From: Fibrobacter succinogenes
GTDB taxonomy: Bacteria; Fibrobacterota; Fibrobacteria; Fibrobacterales; Fibrobacteraceae
NCBI GenBank assembly: GCA_902761355.1
Contig: CACWJY010000004.1
Span: 62,001 to 126,000 of the forward strand
Reading direction: 5' to 3'
Length of the DNA stretch: 64,000 nucleotides
Shown here: positions 53,294 to 62,592 of the stretch, piece after piece
Layout of the letters: each line of letters opens with the position of its first letter
How positions within the stretch are numbered: the first letter of the stretch is position 1
Notes under the pieces: model-generated
Database searches by the model: none
Told to the model about the DNA's origin: nothing
What the model saw: only the letters and a program-made list of their open reading frames with translations
Position numbers and translations under genes: made by a program

Positions 53294-55675
53294 TTAAAAT
53301 TCCACATTAAGGGAAGCTTCAAGGACCATCTGGGAGAACTTATGCTTGTAAGTACCCGTTTCGTCCTTAGTCACATCGTAGTAATCAGGCAAGTTCACAA
53401 CACCATTGGAAGAACCCGCAGCCACCAAATCCGAGGTATCGTACTCGTTTTCGACATTGATCATGCCGTAATTGATGGCAAGCCATGCATTCGAAGCGAT
53501 GTTGTAATCAAGACCGACCATCCACTGCATCTGCTTGCCCTTCATCAGAGGAGCGTCAGCCATATAGGGATTGTAGTCGTTCTTGAATTCGGTCGTAATC
53601 ATCTGCAAACCGGCATTGAAACCAAGACGCGGCAAGTACTGCACATACAGGCCGGCATTGATAAAGTCGGACTTGAGTTCGCTCGTTACATTGGCCAATT
53701 CGGGGTCAACCACATTGTCGACATCCATCTTGCGTTCGGAATGCTTATAGGAGCCCGAAAGTTCGAGCGGCTTGCTAAATCCGAGAGCCTTGAAGATATC
53801 GACCTTGGCTCCACCACCGAATTCGGTATAAGAGGCGGCCTTGAACGAAACCGTAAGGGAATCTACATTACCGAAAGCATCCTTGGGATAATGAGTGACG
53901 AAAGTCAGGCCCTTGACCTGGTTGAACATGCTGAAAAGGCCCTGTACTTCAAGGAAATCCTTGACGTTTGCAATCAGGTTTACACGGGCACCCATACGGT
54001 TAGACGTTGCAAGCCCATTCGGCAGGGTCATCTGCAAGGCAGGATCCTGCAAGGTTTCAAGCAAGGCCAGCTGGTTGCGGGTAAACACGTTGGTCGTATA
54101 GGAATTCTTGTTGTAATTTGCAATGTCATAGCTGCTGACAGAGCTGTTCTTGAAGGCATCGTCGTTTGTTCCGAGCGGCTTCAAAGGGTCCGTCGCACTA
54201 GCATGACCACCCAGGGCAACCGGGCTAAACTTAGGCGAGAAATTATAGAGGGCGTCAAACGAGGAGTAAAGCGGAGAATTCACACCATACTTGACCGTCA
54301 AACCGTCCTTATCAGAATTCAAGATACGCTGGGCAAAGAACCTCGGAGACTGGGCCAGGTTGTTAAACCAGTTGCTGTCGTTCATCACGAAATCCACGAC
54401 AATGCGTGCACCCCATGCATCAGTCTTGTAACCCAAATTGGCATTGGCCAAAACAGCGATACCAGTCAACTTTTCGTTCTGGAATCCGCTAGGAGCAAGG
54501 TAGTGTTCACCGTCTTCATTTTCGGCAAGCACCGGCACCTGCACGGCATTGCCTTCGGCATCAAGAAGCGGATCACCATTTTCATCTTCGGCATCTTCGA
54601 GCTTAATGCTGCCATCGTCTTCCAGTTCAAACACCACTGCGGAATCAGCCCTGTAAACCTTGTCGTTAGACATGGCGACTTCACCCATCACGTCAAGGAC
54701 CAGGTTCTTGTTGCCCGTCAAGGCGGCAACATCGGCACCGACGCGACCGCTCACGATAAACGTTTCTTGCGGATTGAGTTCGTAGGGATTAATGTCAACA
54801 AGCTCATAGTCCTTATTCAAGTCATTACCCGGATGACGGTAAGCGTAGGTGTAGCTTTTCTCGTTATCGAAAATGTACATCGGCGTCACGCCCACGTACA
54901 GGGAACGCTTGAGCGGCAAGATTTCGAAGTTGCCCGCCGCAAGGAACTTGTCCATGTTGGCAGACTGGGAGGCACCCCAGACTTCGTCGCTCGGGAGGAT
55001 ATTGCCTTCGGCACCGGTAAGGTCGAGAACGGCCGTACGGTTGATGCGGGCAAAGAGGGCTTCGGCGCGGATTTCACCAACAGATTCGTTCAAGTTGGTA
55101 CGGAACTGGAGGTTGACACCCTGCAGGTTGCGCTGGTTACCTTCGATAAACTGTTCGTGCTCGGCCATGTAACGCTTGCGGGCAAAAATCTGCGGTTCGT
55201 ACATGATGTCGAGACCCGGCAGGAACAAGGTCAGCGGAGAGTAAGCCTGACGGAAGTCGCCCACCACCCAATAGAAGGAGTTGCCCAGGTTGCCCTCGGC
55301 GTTGAGCCAGGCAATCGAGATGGACTTGGCGGCAGAAGCAAAGTATTCTTGCATGCCGGCTTCGAGGCGGAGGGTCGCGTTGGCACGGACATTTTCCCAG
55401 GGGCGGAATCCGAAATTCAAATCCGCCGTAACGAATTCATCCTTTTCGACATTCGGCATATGGTTGAGGCCTGTCGGATCATTGTCGGTATCCAGCCTAG
55501 ATGTCTGAGCAACAGCCCTGATGCTACCGGTGATTTCGACACCGCGCTTGGCGTTGATAGAATCCACCTTGCTCTCAAGCAGTTCCTGATTTTCCGCAAC
55601 CGAGGCAGCAGACGCGGCGACGGACGCGGCAAGGATAGCGGCGAAAGTCTTTTTCATATTCATAATCTTTTTCAT
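53294..55675 (-). CDS. Outer-membrane beta-barrel protein, paralogue B
   Basis: 793 aa from the ATG at 55675 (GGGGGTG 8 nt upstream; the GTG at 55684 is less likely). Signal peptide, a short heptad-like segment (NQELLESKVDSINAKRGVEI), then barrel strands to the terminal LNVEF. Besides the shared EPxIFAxKR block, its TLPNGLATSNRMGARVNLIA, LELSGSYKHSERKMD and LGFNAGLQMITTEF segments align with paralogue A. An acidic loop (ELEDDGSIKLEDAEDENGD, about 365-400) could bind metal or sugar. Central gene of the operon. Confidence 0.78.
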   Translation of the reverse strand: MKKIMNMKKTFAAILAASVAASAASVAENQELLESKVDSINAKRGVEITGSIRAVAQTSRLDTDNDPTGLNHMPNVEKDEFVTADLNFGFRPWENVRANATLRLEAGMQEYFASAAKSISIAWLNAEGNLGNSFYWVVGDFRQAYSPLTLFLPGLDIMYEPQIFARKRYMAEHEQFIEGNQRNLQGVNLQFRTNLNESVGEIRAEALFARINRTAVLDLTGAEGNILPSDEVWGASQSANMDKFLAAGNFEILPLKRSLYVGVTPMYIFDNEKSYTYAYRHPGNDLNKDYELVDINPYELNPQETFIVSGRVGADVAALTGNKNLVLDVMGEVAMSNDKVYRADSAVVFELEDDGSIKLEDAEDENGDPLLDAEGNAVQVPVLAENEDGEHYLAPSGFQNEKLTGIAVLANANLGYKTDAWGARIVVDFVMNDSNWFNNLAQSPRFFAQRILNSDKDGLTVKYGVNSPLYSSFDALYNFSPKFSPVALGGHASATDPLKPLGTNDDAFKNSSVSSYDIANYNKNSYTTNVFTRNQLALLETLQDPALQMTLPNGLATSNRMGARVNLIANVKDFLEVQGLFSMFNQVKGLTFVTHYPKDAFGNVDSLTVSFKAASYTEFGGGAKVDIFKALGFSKPLELSGSYKHSERKMDVDNVVDPELANVTSELKSDFINAGLYVQYLPRLGFNAGLQMITTEFKNDYNPYMADAPLMKGKQMQWMVGLDYNIASNAWLAINYGMINVENEYDTSDLVAAGSSNGVVNLPDYYDVTKDETGTYKHKFSQMVLEASLNVEF

Positions 55676-55690
55676 GTTCGACACCCCCTA

Positions 55691-57994
55691 TTAGAACCAA
55701 GCCTTGGCTTCGGCAGAAATGTAATGGGAATGCCAGTCATTCTCAGAAATAACTTCATCGGAATGAGTCATCCACTTGTAGCGCACATGTAAACCGGCGC
55801 GGTCAGCAAAGTCCCAGTCAAAGCCGAGACCGATAGCAGTTTCCAGGTAGTTGATAGGCGCCTTCTTGTAGTAGAATTCGTTCACCTGTTCCTTGAAGGT
55901 AGAGCCCTTAAGGTGGGGGAGAGTGCTGTAAGCGACAGAAGTGTAAGCATGTTCAGAGCGGAAGGTTTCGAGACCGAGGATACCCACCATGTGGAAGGTC
56001 GGGGTCACGGCGACAGACGGTTCAAACTGACCATAGAAGCTCCACAGCAACATGTCCTTCTGGGATTCGCTGTAAGCAATCGGAGCGATTGTCGTAGAAA
56101 GACCAGAAATAGCTGCATAACCAGTCATCATGATGGTGCGGTCCGTACCGAACCAGCCACCGATATCGTAACCACCCATAAAGGAGAGGTAAGAAGACCA
56201 CTTGGTGTGCGACGGGACTTCACCCGTCTGCTCGGCCTTATAGACCTGAGAGGCGTCATCAAAGGCGACGAAGGATTCCCAGAGTTCCCAGGTTCCACCG
56301 TAAAGGCCGCCCTGCTGGCGATACTGCTTGACACCCTTTTCGGAGTTGCTGTAGATACCCGTACGGGCGATGTAGGCAGCACCATCGGCATTACCAGAGT
56401 CCGCAATAAAGAGCGGCTTATGCTTGGTCCAGGAATTGGAGGATTCCCACATGTTGCGGCCGTTCAAGCGATAATTGAAGAAAATCACGTCCTGACCTTC
56501 TTCGACCTGGCGGTGCAAGCCGTACTGGAAGTCAAAGTAGCCACGGTTAAAGGTCGGTTCCAACTTAAAGTTAAGACCGGCCATGTTCGGCGTATAGCGC
56601 ATCGAACCACCGTTCAGGTAGGCTTCGTCCTTGCGCCAGCTGTTAAAGCGGGACGGGTTGCTCAAAGAATACGGAGAGTAGAAATCCTTGGGGAGATAAA
56701 TGGCTTCGACCGTCATGGGCCAGCCTTCGATATACTTGGACTGAGCCTTGACATAGACACCCACCTGCGGGGTATTCATGCTGGACTTGTAGTAATCCGC
56801 CAAGAAACCGTTGTTGGTATTTTCGCCATCCTTATAATCGACAGCGTCGGTCGTACGGAGGAACTTGACCGAGTCCGTCATGCTAACGCCCACATCGGCC
56901 ATCAAGTAGAGCTTGGGAGTCACGTTACCCTTGATGTCCATAGATACGACATGGTTGTTGAGGATCGGCGGACACGGGACCTGCACCGTCGGGTCGGTTT
57001 CGCTGGGGCAGGTATTCGTGAAGTACTTCATCTGCTGCAGGTATTCGGGCTGATAAACGATGTCGTTATCGAATATGACACCCATGTAGTTGACGCCCAA
57101 AGTCAGGTTGTCAGCAATCTTTTCCTTGGCGATACGTCCATGATAAATGGAACCGCTAAAATCGTAGCCACCGGACATTTCGAGTTCGCCCGGCTGACCA
57201 CCGTACATGCGCAGACCATCACGAGCACCGATATCGGCATCGGCCGGCTGCGACACGAGGAACTGGGCCTTCATGTTGAAAGGCAACTGGTAGAAGTTTG
57301 CGAACACGCCACCGAAGGAACGGTTGGTCCAGAATGCACGGCCACCTTCCTTCACCGGCTTAAAGACCTTTTCTTTATAGTAGGTAGAAACAGTCTTCTC
57401 GTCTTCGAACAGTTCATACTGCCAGGCAAAGCGCGGGTTGGTTTCGCGTTCCCACATGGTGAGCGGAGAAGCGTTTGCCCAGATAACGCCGCCGGCCGTC
57501 ACATAGGCGCCAAAGACGCCCGCGCGGATATCCACGCCGAAGTTCATTTCTTCGTTGATGGTAGCGGAATAATAGTCCGTGGAGTGGTCGTACATCACGC
57601 GTTCATCGTGGGTCGGAACCTGCGTCGGCTGCTTGCCCAGGGCGTTAGAGTACGTACCGGACAAGTCAAACGGGAAACTCATGTTGGTCCACAGCGTCAT
57701 GTACGAGTTGGGCATGGCCACAATGTTCATGTTCAACACGGCATCGACAGCAGTGCGGGACAAGTCATTCTGCGCCCAGGGGCTCGGTTCAGAATAGTGG
57801 AAATTCTTTACACGGAATGCCAAGTAACCCGAGACCGCCAGTGGCAGATCGTCCTTACCCATAAGCGTCGATTCCATGTTATTGGAAAGCGTATCCAGGC
57901 TGGCATTGATAGAATCTATCTGCAGCTGAGGCGTAAGAGCCCAGGATGCGCCAAAAGTAGAGGCAACAAGTAACGAAGCGATAGTTTTACGCAT
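55691..57994 (-). CDS. Outer-membrane beta-barrel protein, third member
   Basis: 767 aa with AGAGGAT before the ATG. Signal peptide (MRKTIASLLVASTFGASWAL), then QLQIDSINASLDTLSNNMES (heptad-like), then barrel strands to the terminal KAWF. It shares the short coiled start and an ANASPLTMWERETNPRFAWQ block at the place where the paralogues have YSPLTL...EPQIFA, so it is a distant relative. Many Trp/Tyr side chains in loops suggest sugar stacking, but this is inference. Confidence 0.75.
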   Translation of the reverse strand: MRKTIASLLVASTFGASWALTPQLQIDSINASLDTLSNNMESTLMGKDDLPLAVSGYLAFRVKNFHYSEPSPWAQNDLSRTAVDAVLNMNIVAMPNSYMTLWTNMSFPFDLSGTYSNALGKQPTQVPTHDERVMYDHSTDYYSATINEEMNFGVDIRAGVFGAYVTAGGVIWANASPLTMWERETNPRFAWQYELFEDEKTVSTYYKEKVFKPVKEGGRAFWTNRSFGGVFANFYQLPFNMKAQFLVSQPADADIGARDGLRMYGGQPGELEMSGGYDFSGSIYHGRIAKEKIADNLTLGVNYMGVIFDNDIVYQPEYLQQMKYFTNTCPSETDPTVQVPCPPILNNHVVSMDIKGNVTPKLYLMADVGVSMTDSVKFLRTTDAVDYKDGENTNNGFLADYYKSSMNTPQVGVYVKAQSKYIEGWPMTVEAIYLPKDFYSPYSLSNPSRFNSWRKDEAYLNGGSMRYTPNMAGLNFKLEPTFNRGYFDFQYGLHRQVEEGQDVIFFNYRLNGRNMWESSNSWTKHKPLFIADSGNADGAAYIARTGIYSNSEKGVKQYRQQGGLYGGTWELWESFVAFDDASQVYKAEQTGEVPSHTKWSSYLSFMGGYDIGGWFGTDRTIMMTGYAAISGLSTTIAPIAYSESQKDMLLWSFYGQFEPSVAVTPTFHMVGILGLETFRSEHAYTSVAYSTLPHLKGSTFKEQVNEFYYKKAPINYLETAIGLGFDWDFADRAGLHVRYKWMTHSDEVISENDWHSHYISAEAKAWF

Positions 57995-58003
57995 AAAATC
58001 CTC

Positions 58004-58747
58004 TTAAATCTCGTTGCGGAACGGGTAGTTGGACGGGCCTTCGTACGGCTTGCCGTGCTTCTTGATGACGATATCGTCTATCCAGACCTTAAAGGACTCG
58101 TTCTCGTCTTTACGAACTTCGAGACGGAAACCCTTGAAGTTGCTCCAGCTAAAGGGCAGCATGACTTCGCGAGTATTCTTGGCATCCCAGTACACACCGG
58201 TCGTACCAAAAAGTTTTAACGGAATGCTGAAGTGTTTCCATTCGGTAGTGATTTCGCCAAGGCTCTTGGAACGGAGCTTGACCTGCAGGGATTCACCACC
58301 GCTCTTAACACCGTCATCCACGAGCACGAACAGGGCGTTTTCGCCACCCTGGGCACCCTTAATCCAGAATTCAAGGACACCTTCCTCAAAATACGGGGTC
58401 AGGTCAACGGAACCCGCAATACAAATGGCCACACCGGAATAGTCACTAGCAATAAGTTCAATTTCCATAGAAAGAGCGCCTTCCATGGCATACTTGTCCG
58501 TAAGTACCGGTTCGGGGTTTTCACGGGGGTACTGGTAGGTATAGCCACCGCCACGTGGAATAGCTTCGCGCATCACGACAGACACGACGTCCTTGTCGGG
58601 CCTAAACGGCTTGGCTTGTTTAGTGACAAAACGGTACTGGTCGCGGTCGCGGTAGTCGCTAAAACCGTAGCCAGCAAAAGAAAAAGACGCTAAAAGGAGT
58701 ACGCCCAAGGCGCACACCCAGCCTGCTTTATGCGGATTTGCTTTCAT
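58004..58747 (-). CDS. Secreted jelly-roll (CBM-like) protein, first gene of the barrel operon
   Basis: 247 aa. Signal peptide (about 1-25), then a short linker and a galactose-binding-like beta-sandwich (about 75-240): YAMEGALSMEIELIASDYSG, LEFWIKGAQGGENALFVLVD, WKHFSIPLKLFG, FKGFRLEVRKDENESFKVWI. This layout matches CBM11/CBM30-type modules that bind beta-glucans. It starts the operon and ends 9 nt before the third barrel gene. Family assignment is tentative. Confidence 0.68.
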   Translation of the reverse strand: MKANPHKAGWVCALGVLLLASFSFAGYGFSDYRDRDQYRFVTKQAKPFRPDKDVVSVVMREAIPRGGGYTYQYPRENPEPVLTDKYAMEGALSMEIELIASDYSGVAICIAGSVDLTPYFEEGVLEFWIKGAQGGENALFVLVDDGVKSGGESLQVKLRSKSLGEITTEWKHFSIPLKLFGTTGVYWDAKNTREVMLPFSWSNFKGFRLEVRKDENESFKVWIDDIVIKKHGKPYEGPSNYPFRNEI

Positions 58748-58983
58748 AATATCTAAAAATCTCCAGATACGGACGGCTACAATATAACTTGTTTTTCGAG
58801 GGTTCGTAGACCCCCGTTGGTAAAAAGAAGTAAGTACTGGGACATTTTTTCCCTAAAATCGTTGTTTTTGTTATTTTTTCGCGTTTTCTCAAGTAAACAT
58901 ATTTTTTTGTAGCGGCATACCCCCAAGCGCAAAAAAACGTAATTTTGTATTGAGTAATACCTTAACTTTATCGAGAGCCGAAT
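58748..58983. other. Divergent regulatory region of the barrel operon and GH5
   Basis: 236 AT-rich bp. A TATATT (58786-58781, minus) could be the operon -10 but its -35 is poor. On the plus strand CAAGTAAACAT at 58890-58900 repeats the motif upstream of the first GH5. No gene. Confidence 0.4.
58890..58900 (+). promoter_or_regulatory. Shared upstream motif of GH5 genes, copy 2
   Basis: CAAGTAAACAT followed by ATTTTTTTGTAG, 84 nt before the GH5 start; see 46191-46201. Confidence 0.35.
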
Positions 58984-60177
58984 ATGTTTCGTTTACGGAC
59001 CCTTACCACTCTTACCGCGGCACTAGGCATCGCCCTTAGCGCCTGCTCTAGCGATGGCAATTCTCACCCTGCTGCCCCCGTCAGCAAGAAAGAAGAACAA
59101 CAAGACACCACCGCTGTAGCGCGCACCGTAATCCCGGTCGACTACTCCATGGGCCGTGCCATGAACAAGAGGCTCGGCAAGGGCATCAACCTGGGGAACT
59201 CCTGGGATTCCCCCGGGCGAAATGATGAAGATGTCTGGCACAATCCCATCTATACCACCGACTTTCCATTTATCAAGAATGCCGGCTTTAACTCCGTTCG
59301 AATCCCGGTACGTTGGCAAAGCTACTCCGACTACGAAACGCACACCGTCGACCAGGAGCGACTCGAAGGTGTGAAAGAACATGTCAAGTTGGCATTGGAA
59401 CAAGGGCTTGCCGTTATCGTGAACTTTCACCATTACGTTCAACTAAACGATGCCGGCAGCAATTACGCCTCCGACCCGGCCGCTTATGAAGCTGAGAAGG
59501 TCCACTTCTTGGCTATGTGGGCGCAGGTCGCAAGCGAATTTAACGCCCCCGAATTTCCGGACTCCATGGTCGTTCTCGAAATCCTGAACGAGCCCACTAT
59601 TCCGAACGCCGAACTGGTAGACCAGCTGATGAACGACGCTTACCAAGTCATACGTGCCGCAGCACCAGGTAAAACCATCATGTTCGAGTCTTACCATGCC
59701 GCCAAATTTGCGGACCTCAACATATTGCACCTCCCTGCAGACGGCAACATCATCTATTCGGGCCACTATTACGAGCCCTACAACTACAGCCACCAAGGAC
59801 ACAGCTACGCCTGTAACGGAGACGCAGCCTACGCAAATACCGCAGCCAGCGACCTGCTCAATTATGCAAGGCAAGCAAAAGCCCTTTACCCTGATATAAA
59901 TGGCAAGGACGCAATACCTTTAAACATGGGTGAATTCGGTATTTCGGGCGGAACAGAATATGCCAACAGAAATAATTGCAAATCGGATAACGACCCCCTC
60001 CCCTCCGCAAAGATGAAGGCCTACTGGGCCAAGGCAACCATCCTTGCCGCCGAAGAAAATGGCATGTCCTGGAACTACTGGGGATTTGTTGGCGTGGGCG
60101 GATTCGAAGCAGCCTATCGAGACCTTTCTAAAAAGGTATACTGGTACGAAGGATTCCCTGCAGCATTCGGATTTTAA
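58984..60177 (+). CDS. GH5 cellulase, lipoprotein
   Basis: 397 aa. Lipobox LSAC (Cys20) and a short linker, then a GH5 barrel: GINLGNSWDSPG, RIPVRWQSY, VNFHHYVQLN, acid/base Glu203 in LEILNEPT and nucleophile Glu317 in NMGEFGIS, ending in a Trp-rich strand (SWNYWGFVG). Hydrolyses cellulose or mixed-linkage glucan at the outer membrane surface. It stands between the barrel operon (divergent) and lpxA (convergent, 9 nt away). Confidence 0.94.
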   Translation: MFRLRTLTTLTAALGIALSACSSDGNSHPAAPVSKKEEQQDTTAVARTVIPVDYSMGRAMNKRLGKGINLGNSWDSPGRNDEDVWHNPIYTTDFPFIKNAGFNSVRIPVRWQSYSDYETHTVDQERLEGVKEHVKLALEQGLAVIVNFHHYVQLNDAGSNYASDPAAYEAEKVHFLAMWAQVASEFNAPEFPDSMVVLEILNEPTIPNAELVDQLMNDAYQVIRAAAPGKTIMFESYHAAKFADLNILHLPADGNIIYSGHYYEPYNYSHQGHSYACNGDAAYANTAASDLLNYARQAKALYPDINGKDAIPLNMGEFGISGGTEYANRNNCKSDNDPLPSAKMKAYWAKATILAAEENGMSWNYWGFVGVGGFEAAYRDLSKKVYWYEGFPAAFGF

Positions 60178-60186
60178 TTAGGCATT

Positions 60187-60954
60187 CTACGGGCGCACCA
60201 AAGTGCCGCCCCAATGTTCATCGAAAAAGGCTTGGAACAAGGATTCCGGGCCTTTTTTAAGTTCTTCGATAACTTCGGCGACAGGGCGGCCGCTGCGGTA
60301 CAGTTCACGGTAGGCACGCGAAAGCGCCTCAACACGCTCTTCGGGGAATTCTTCGGGATGCAGGCGCAAGGCATGCAAATTGAGAGCTCCATAGCGAATC
60401 GGATTGCCCGACGCCTTGGCACAGGGGGGAACATCACGATCCACCTTGTGAGTGCCCCCTACAAAAGCGTAGGCACCCACCTGATTGCGCTGCTGTATAG
60501 CGGTAACGCCACCAATGGTCGCATACTCGCCAATACGCACATGCCCGCCCAGCTGGCAGGAATTCGCAATAACGACACCCGTTCTGATATCGCAATCATG
60601 AGCAATATGCGAATAGGCCATCACCAATACTTTATCTGCAACACGAGTGCAGCCACCCCCCTGGACCGTACCACGATTAAGCGTACAGTATTCGCGAATG
60701 GTACAGCCCTCGCCTATTTCAAGTCGAGTCGGTTCACCCGCATACTTTAAGTCTTGCGGTGGCCCCCCAAGAATTGCCCCGTCAAAAACGTGCGTACCTT
60801 TACCAATAAAGACGCCCCCGTACACGTGAACGCGAGATTCCAGGATTACCCCTTCGGCAATTTCGGCACCAGCATCAATCAAACACCACGGGCCAATAAC
60901 GGCGGATTCGTGAACCCTTGCCTGCGGGTGTATAAATGCGGACGGATGAATCAT
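60187..60954 (-). CDS. lpxA: UDP-N-acetylglucosamine acyltransferase LpxA
   Basis: 255 aa from the ATG at 60954 (MIHPSAFIHPQARV); the longer frame begins with an unrelated stretch. Left-handed parallel beta-helix built from hexapeptide repeats, with the catalytic His in MAYSHIAHDCDI and the LpxA signature GGPPQDLKYAGE and GNPIRYGALN. First committed step of lipid A synthesis, so the cell has an LPS-type outer membrane. Isolated from other lpx genes here. Confidence 0.94.
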   Translation of the reverse strand: MIHPSAFIHPQARVHESAVIGPWCLIDAGAEIAEGVILESRVHVYGGVFIGKGTHVFDGAILGGPPQDLKYAGEPTRLEIGEGCTIREYCTLNRGTVQGGGCTRVADKVLVMAYSHIAHDCDIRTGVVIANSCQLGGHVRIGEYATIGGVTAIQQRNQVGAYAFVGGTHKVDRDVPPCAKASGNPIRYGALNLHALRLHPEEFPEERVEALSRAYRELYRSGRPVAEVIEELKKGPESLFQAFFDEHWGGTLVRP

Positions 60955-61107
60955 GGTCCAAAAATACAAATATGGCACTTGCAACAAAGCCCTAAACGAC
61001 GTAAAAGCGGATTATTTCTGTTTTTTATCACAAAAAAACGATTTGCGAAGAAAATCAGGTATTATATTTAAAAGAGCGGTTTCAACAACTTAACGGGAGG
61101 AAAACAA

Positions 61108-61707
61108 GTGAAAAAGCTTTACCTGGCCCTTGCGGCCATCCTGCTTGCAACCGGGCTGTCTTTTGCGCAGACAAACGTCGGCGGCCGCGCGGCCCTCAAC
61201 TTTGGTACCGTCTATGGTGACGACGCCAAAAACACCCCTTGGGGAATCGGTTTTGCGGCTGGCGTTTCGGCAAAAATTGGCATAAACAAGACGTTCGCCG
61301 TTGTTCCGGATCTCGACATCAACCTTCGCCGCTGTTCTGGCGAAGACGCCTCCTGGACCGTATGGGCCATAGAAATTCCCCTCATGCTACGTGCCTACCC
61401 CACGCGTCAGGTCTTTGTCGAAGCCGGCCCGATGGCCAGCTTTCTCCTGAGCGGCAAACAAACCTACGAAAACGAGATGGATCCCAACATAGATATTAGC
61501 GCAGACTTTGGCGACCATCTAGAAGTCGTTGAATTCGGACTTTCTTTTGGGCTAGGCACCGCCATCAGGCCGAATCTGGACCTCAACTTTCGCATAAACC
61601 TGGGCCTTACCAGCGAAATCGAAGATATCAAGATGATTCCCGAAACGCTAGAACCCGATCTGAAAAACTTCCAGATGCAGTTCGGCGCAACCTACTGGTT
61701 CATGTAA
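61108..61707 (+). CDS. Small outer-membrane beta-barrel protein
   Basis: 199 aa from a GTG start with GGGAGG at 61095-61100. Signal peptide (MKKLYLALAAILLATGLSFA), then an eight-strand-type barrel (VGGRAALNFGTVYG, GFAAGVSAKIGIN, FGLSFGLGTAIRPNLDLNFR) ending in YWFM. Similar to the porin-family/OmpW-like small barrels. Function unknown. Confidence 0.75.
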   Translation: MKKLYLALAAILLATGLSFAQTNVGGRAALNFGTVYGDDAKNTPWGIGFAAGVSAKIGINKTFAVVPDLDINLRRCSGEDASWTVWAIEIPLMLRAYPTRQVFVEAGPMASFLLSGKQTYENEMDPNIDISADFGDHLEVVEFGLSFGLGTAIRPNLDLNFRINLGLTSEIEDIKMIPETLEPDLKNFQMQFGATYWFM

Positions 61708-61726
61708 TCAAGACCACGTCTCTATA

Positions 61727-61761
61727 ACGAAAGCCGCAGCGGGTTTCGCTGCGGCTTTCGT
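61727..61761. terminator. Bidirectional terminator
   Basis: ACGAAAGCCGCAGCG (61727-61741) pairs with CGCTGCGGCTTTCGT (61747-61761) between the small barrel gene and the convergent ABC operon. Confidence 0.85.
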
Positions 61762-61779
61762 TTCAAAGGGTGTTGGCTA

Positions 61780-62592
61780 TTAGCCCTTCTTAGAACGGTG
61801 GCTGTTCTTGATCCATTCGGTCTTGTGGACTTCCGGGATATCGTCAAGCAGCTTGAGCGTGTGCGGTTCGGTCGTGTTGTCGAGCACTTCGGCAGGAGTA
61901 CCCTGGTTCACGATCTTACCGTCGTGCATGATGAAGATACGGTCAGAAACGTAGTTTGCAAGACCGATATCGTGAGTCACGAACACCACGGTCATCTTCA
62001 GCTCGTCTTTCAACTTGCGGAGGTAATCGAGGATGTTTGCACGAACGCAGGCGTCCACCATGGAGGTAGCTTCGTCAGCAATCAATACCTTCGGACGGAG
62101 CGCAAAGATACGGGCGAGGAGCATACGCTGCATCTGACCGCCGGAAAGTTCGAACGGGTACTTGCCTTCGATATCTTCAGGCTTCACGTTCACTGCCATC
62201 AGGCCTTCGTCCACGCGGCGGCGGACTTCTTCCTTGGAGGGCTTGTCCTTCAGGATGTTCAGGGCGTCTTCCAGCTGGCTACGGATGGTAAAGAACTGGT
62301 TGAAGCAGCCGAACGGATCCTGGAACACGGACTGCACTTCGTTCCAGTGAGCCTTCAGGTTCTTGATGGGCTTGTCGCGATACAGGAACTGGCCGCGAGT
62401 CGGCTTGTAAAGACCGAGCATGATCTTGGCGAGCACGGACTTGCCGCAACCCGAACCACCCACGATCGAGATGAATTCTTCGTCATAGATGTCGAAGGAC
62501 ACATCCTTCACGGCGGTCTTCAGGGTCTTACCGGCACCAAAGTCCTTGCTGATGCGCTTAGCGGAAAATACAACGGGTTTATCAGACAGCAT
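61780..62592 (-). CDS. Oligopeptide-type ABC transporter ATPase (OppF-like)
   Basis: 270 aa. Walker A GGSGCGKS, Q-loop VFQDPFGCFN, signature LSGGQMQRM, Walker B VLIADEATS and the H-loop FVTHDIGL are intact. Overlaps the upstream ATPase gene by 11 nt, with GAGGTG before the ATG. Substrate may be oligopeptides or cello-oligosaccharides; both occur in this transporter family. Confidence 0.85.
   Translation of the reverse strand: MLSDKPVVFSAKRISKDFGAGKTLKTAVKDVSFDIYDEEFISIVGGSGCGKSVLAKIMLGLYKPTRGQFLYRDKPIKNLKAHWNEVQSVFQDPFGCFNQFFTIRSQLEDALNILKDKPSKEEVRRRVDEGLMAVNVKPEDIEGKYPFELSGGQMQRMLLARIFALRPKVLIADEATSMVDACVRANILDYLRKLKDELKMTVVFVTHDIGLANYVSDRIFIMHDGKIVNQGTPAEVLDNTTEPHTLKLLDDIPEVHKTEWIKNSHRSKKG

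Noticed and set aside
52493..55792. Long open frame on the plus strand antisense to two barrel genes (about 1100 codons); a similar one at 55913-57973.
   Set aside because: These are antisense to genes with clear signal peptides, ribosome sites and barrel C-termini. Such long frames arise from the strong codon preference of the sense genes; they show no domains.
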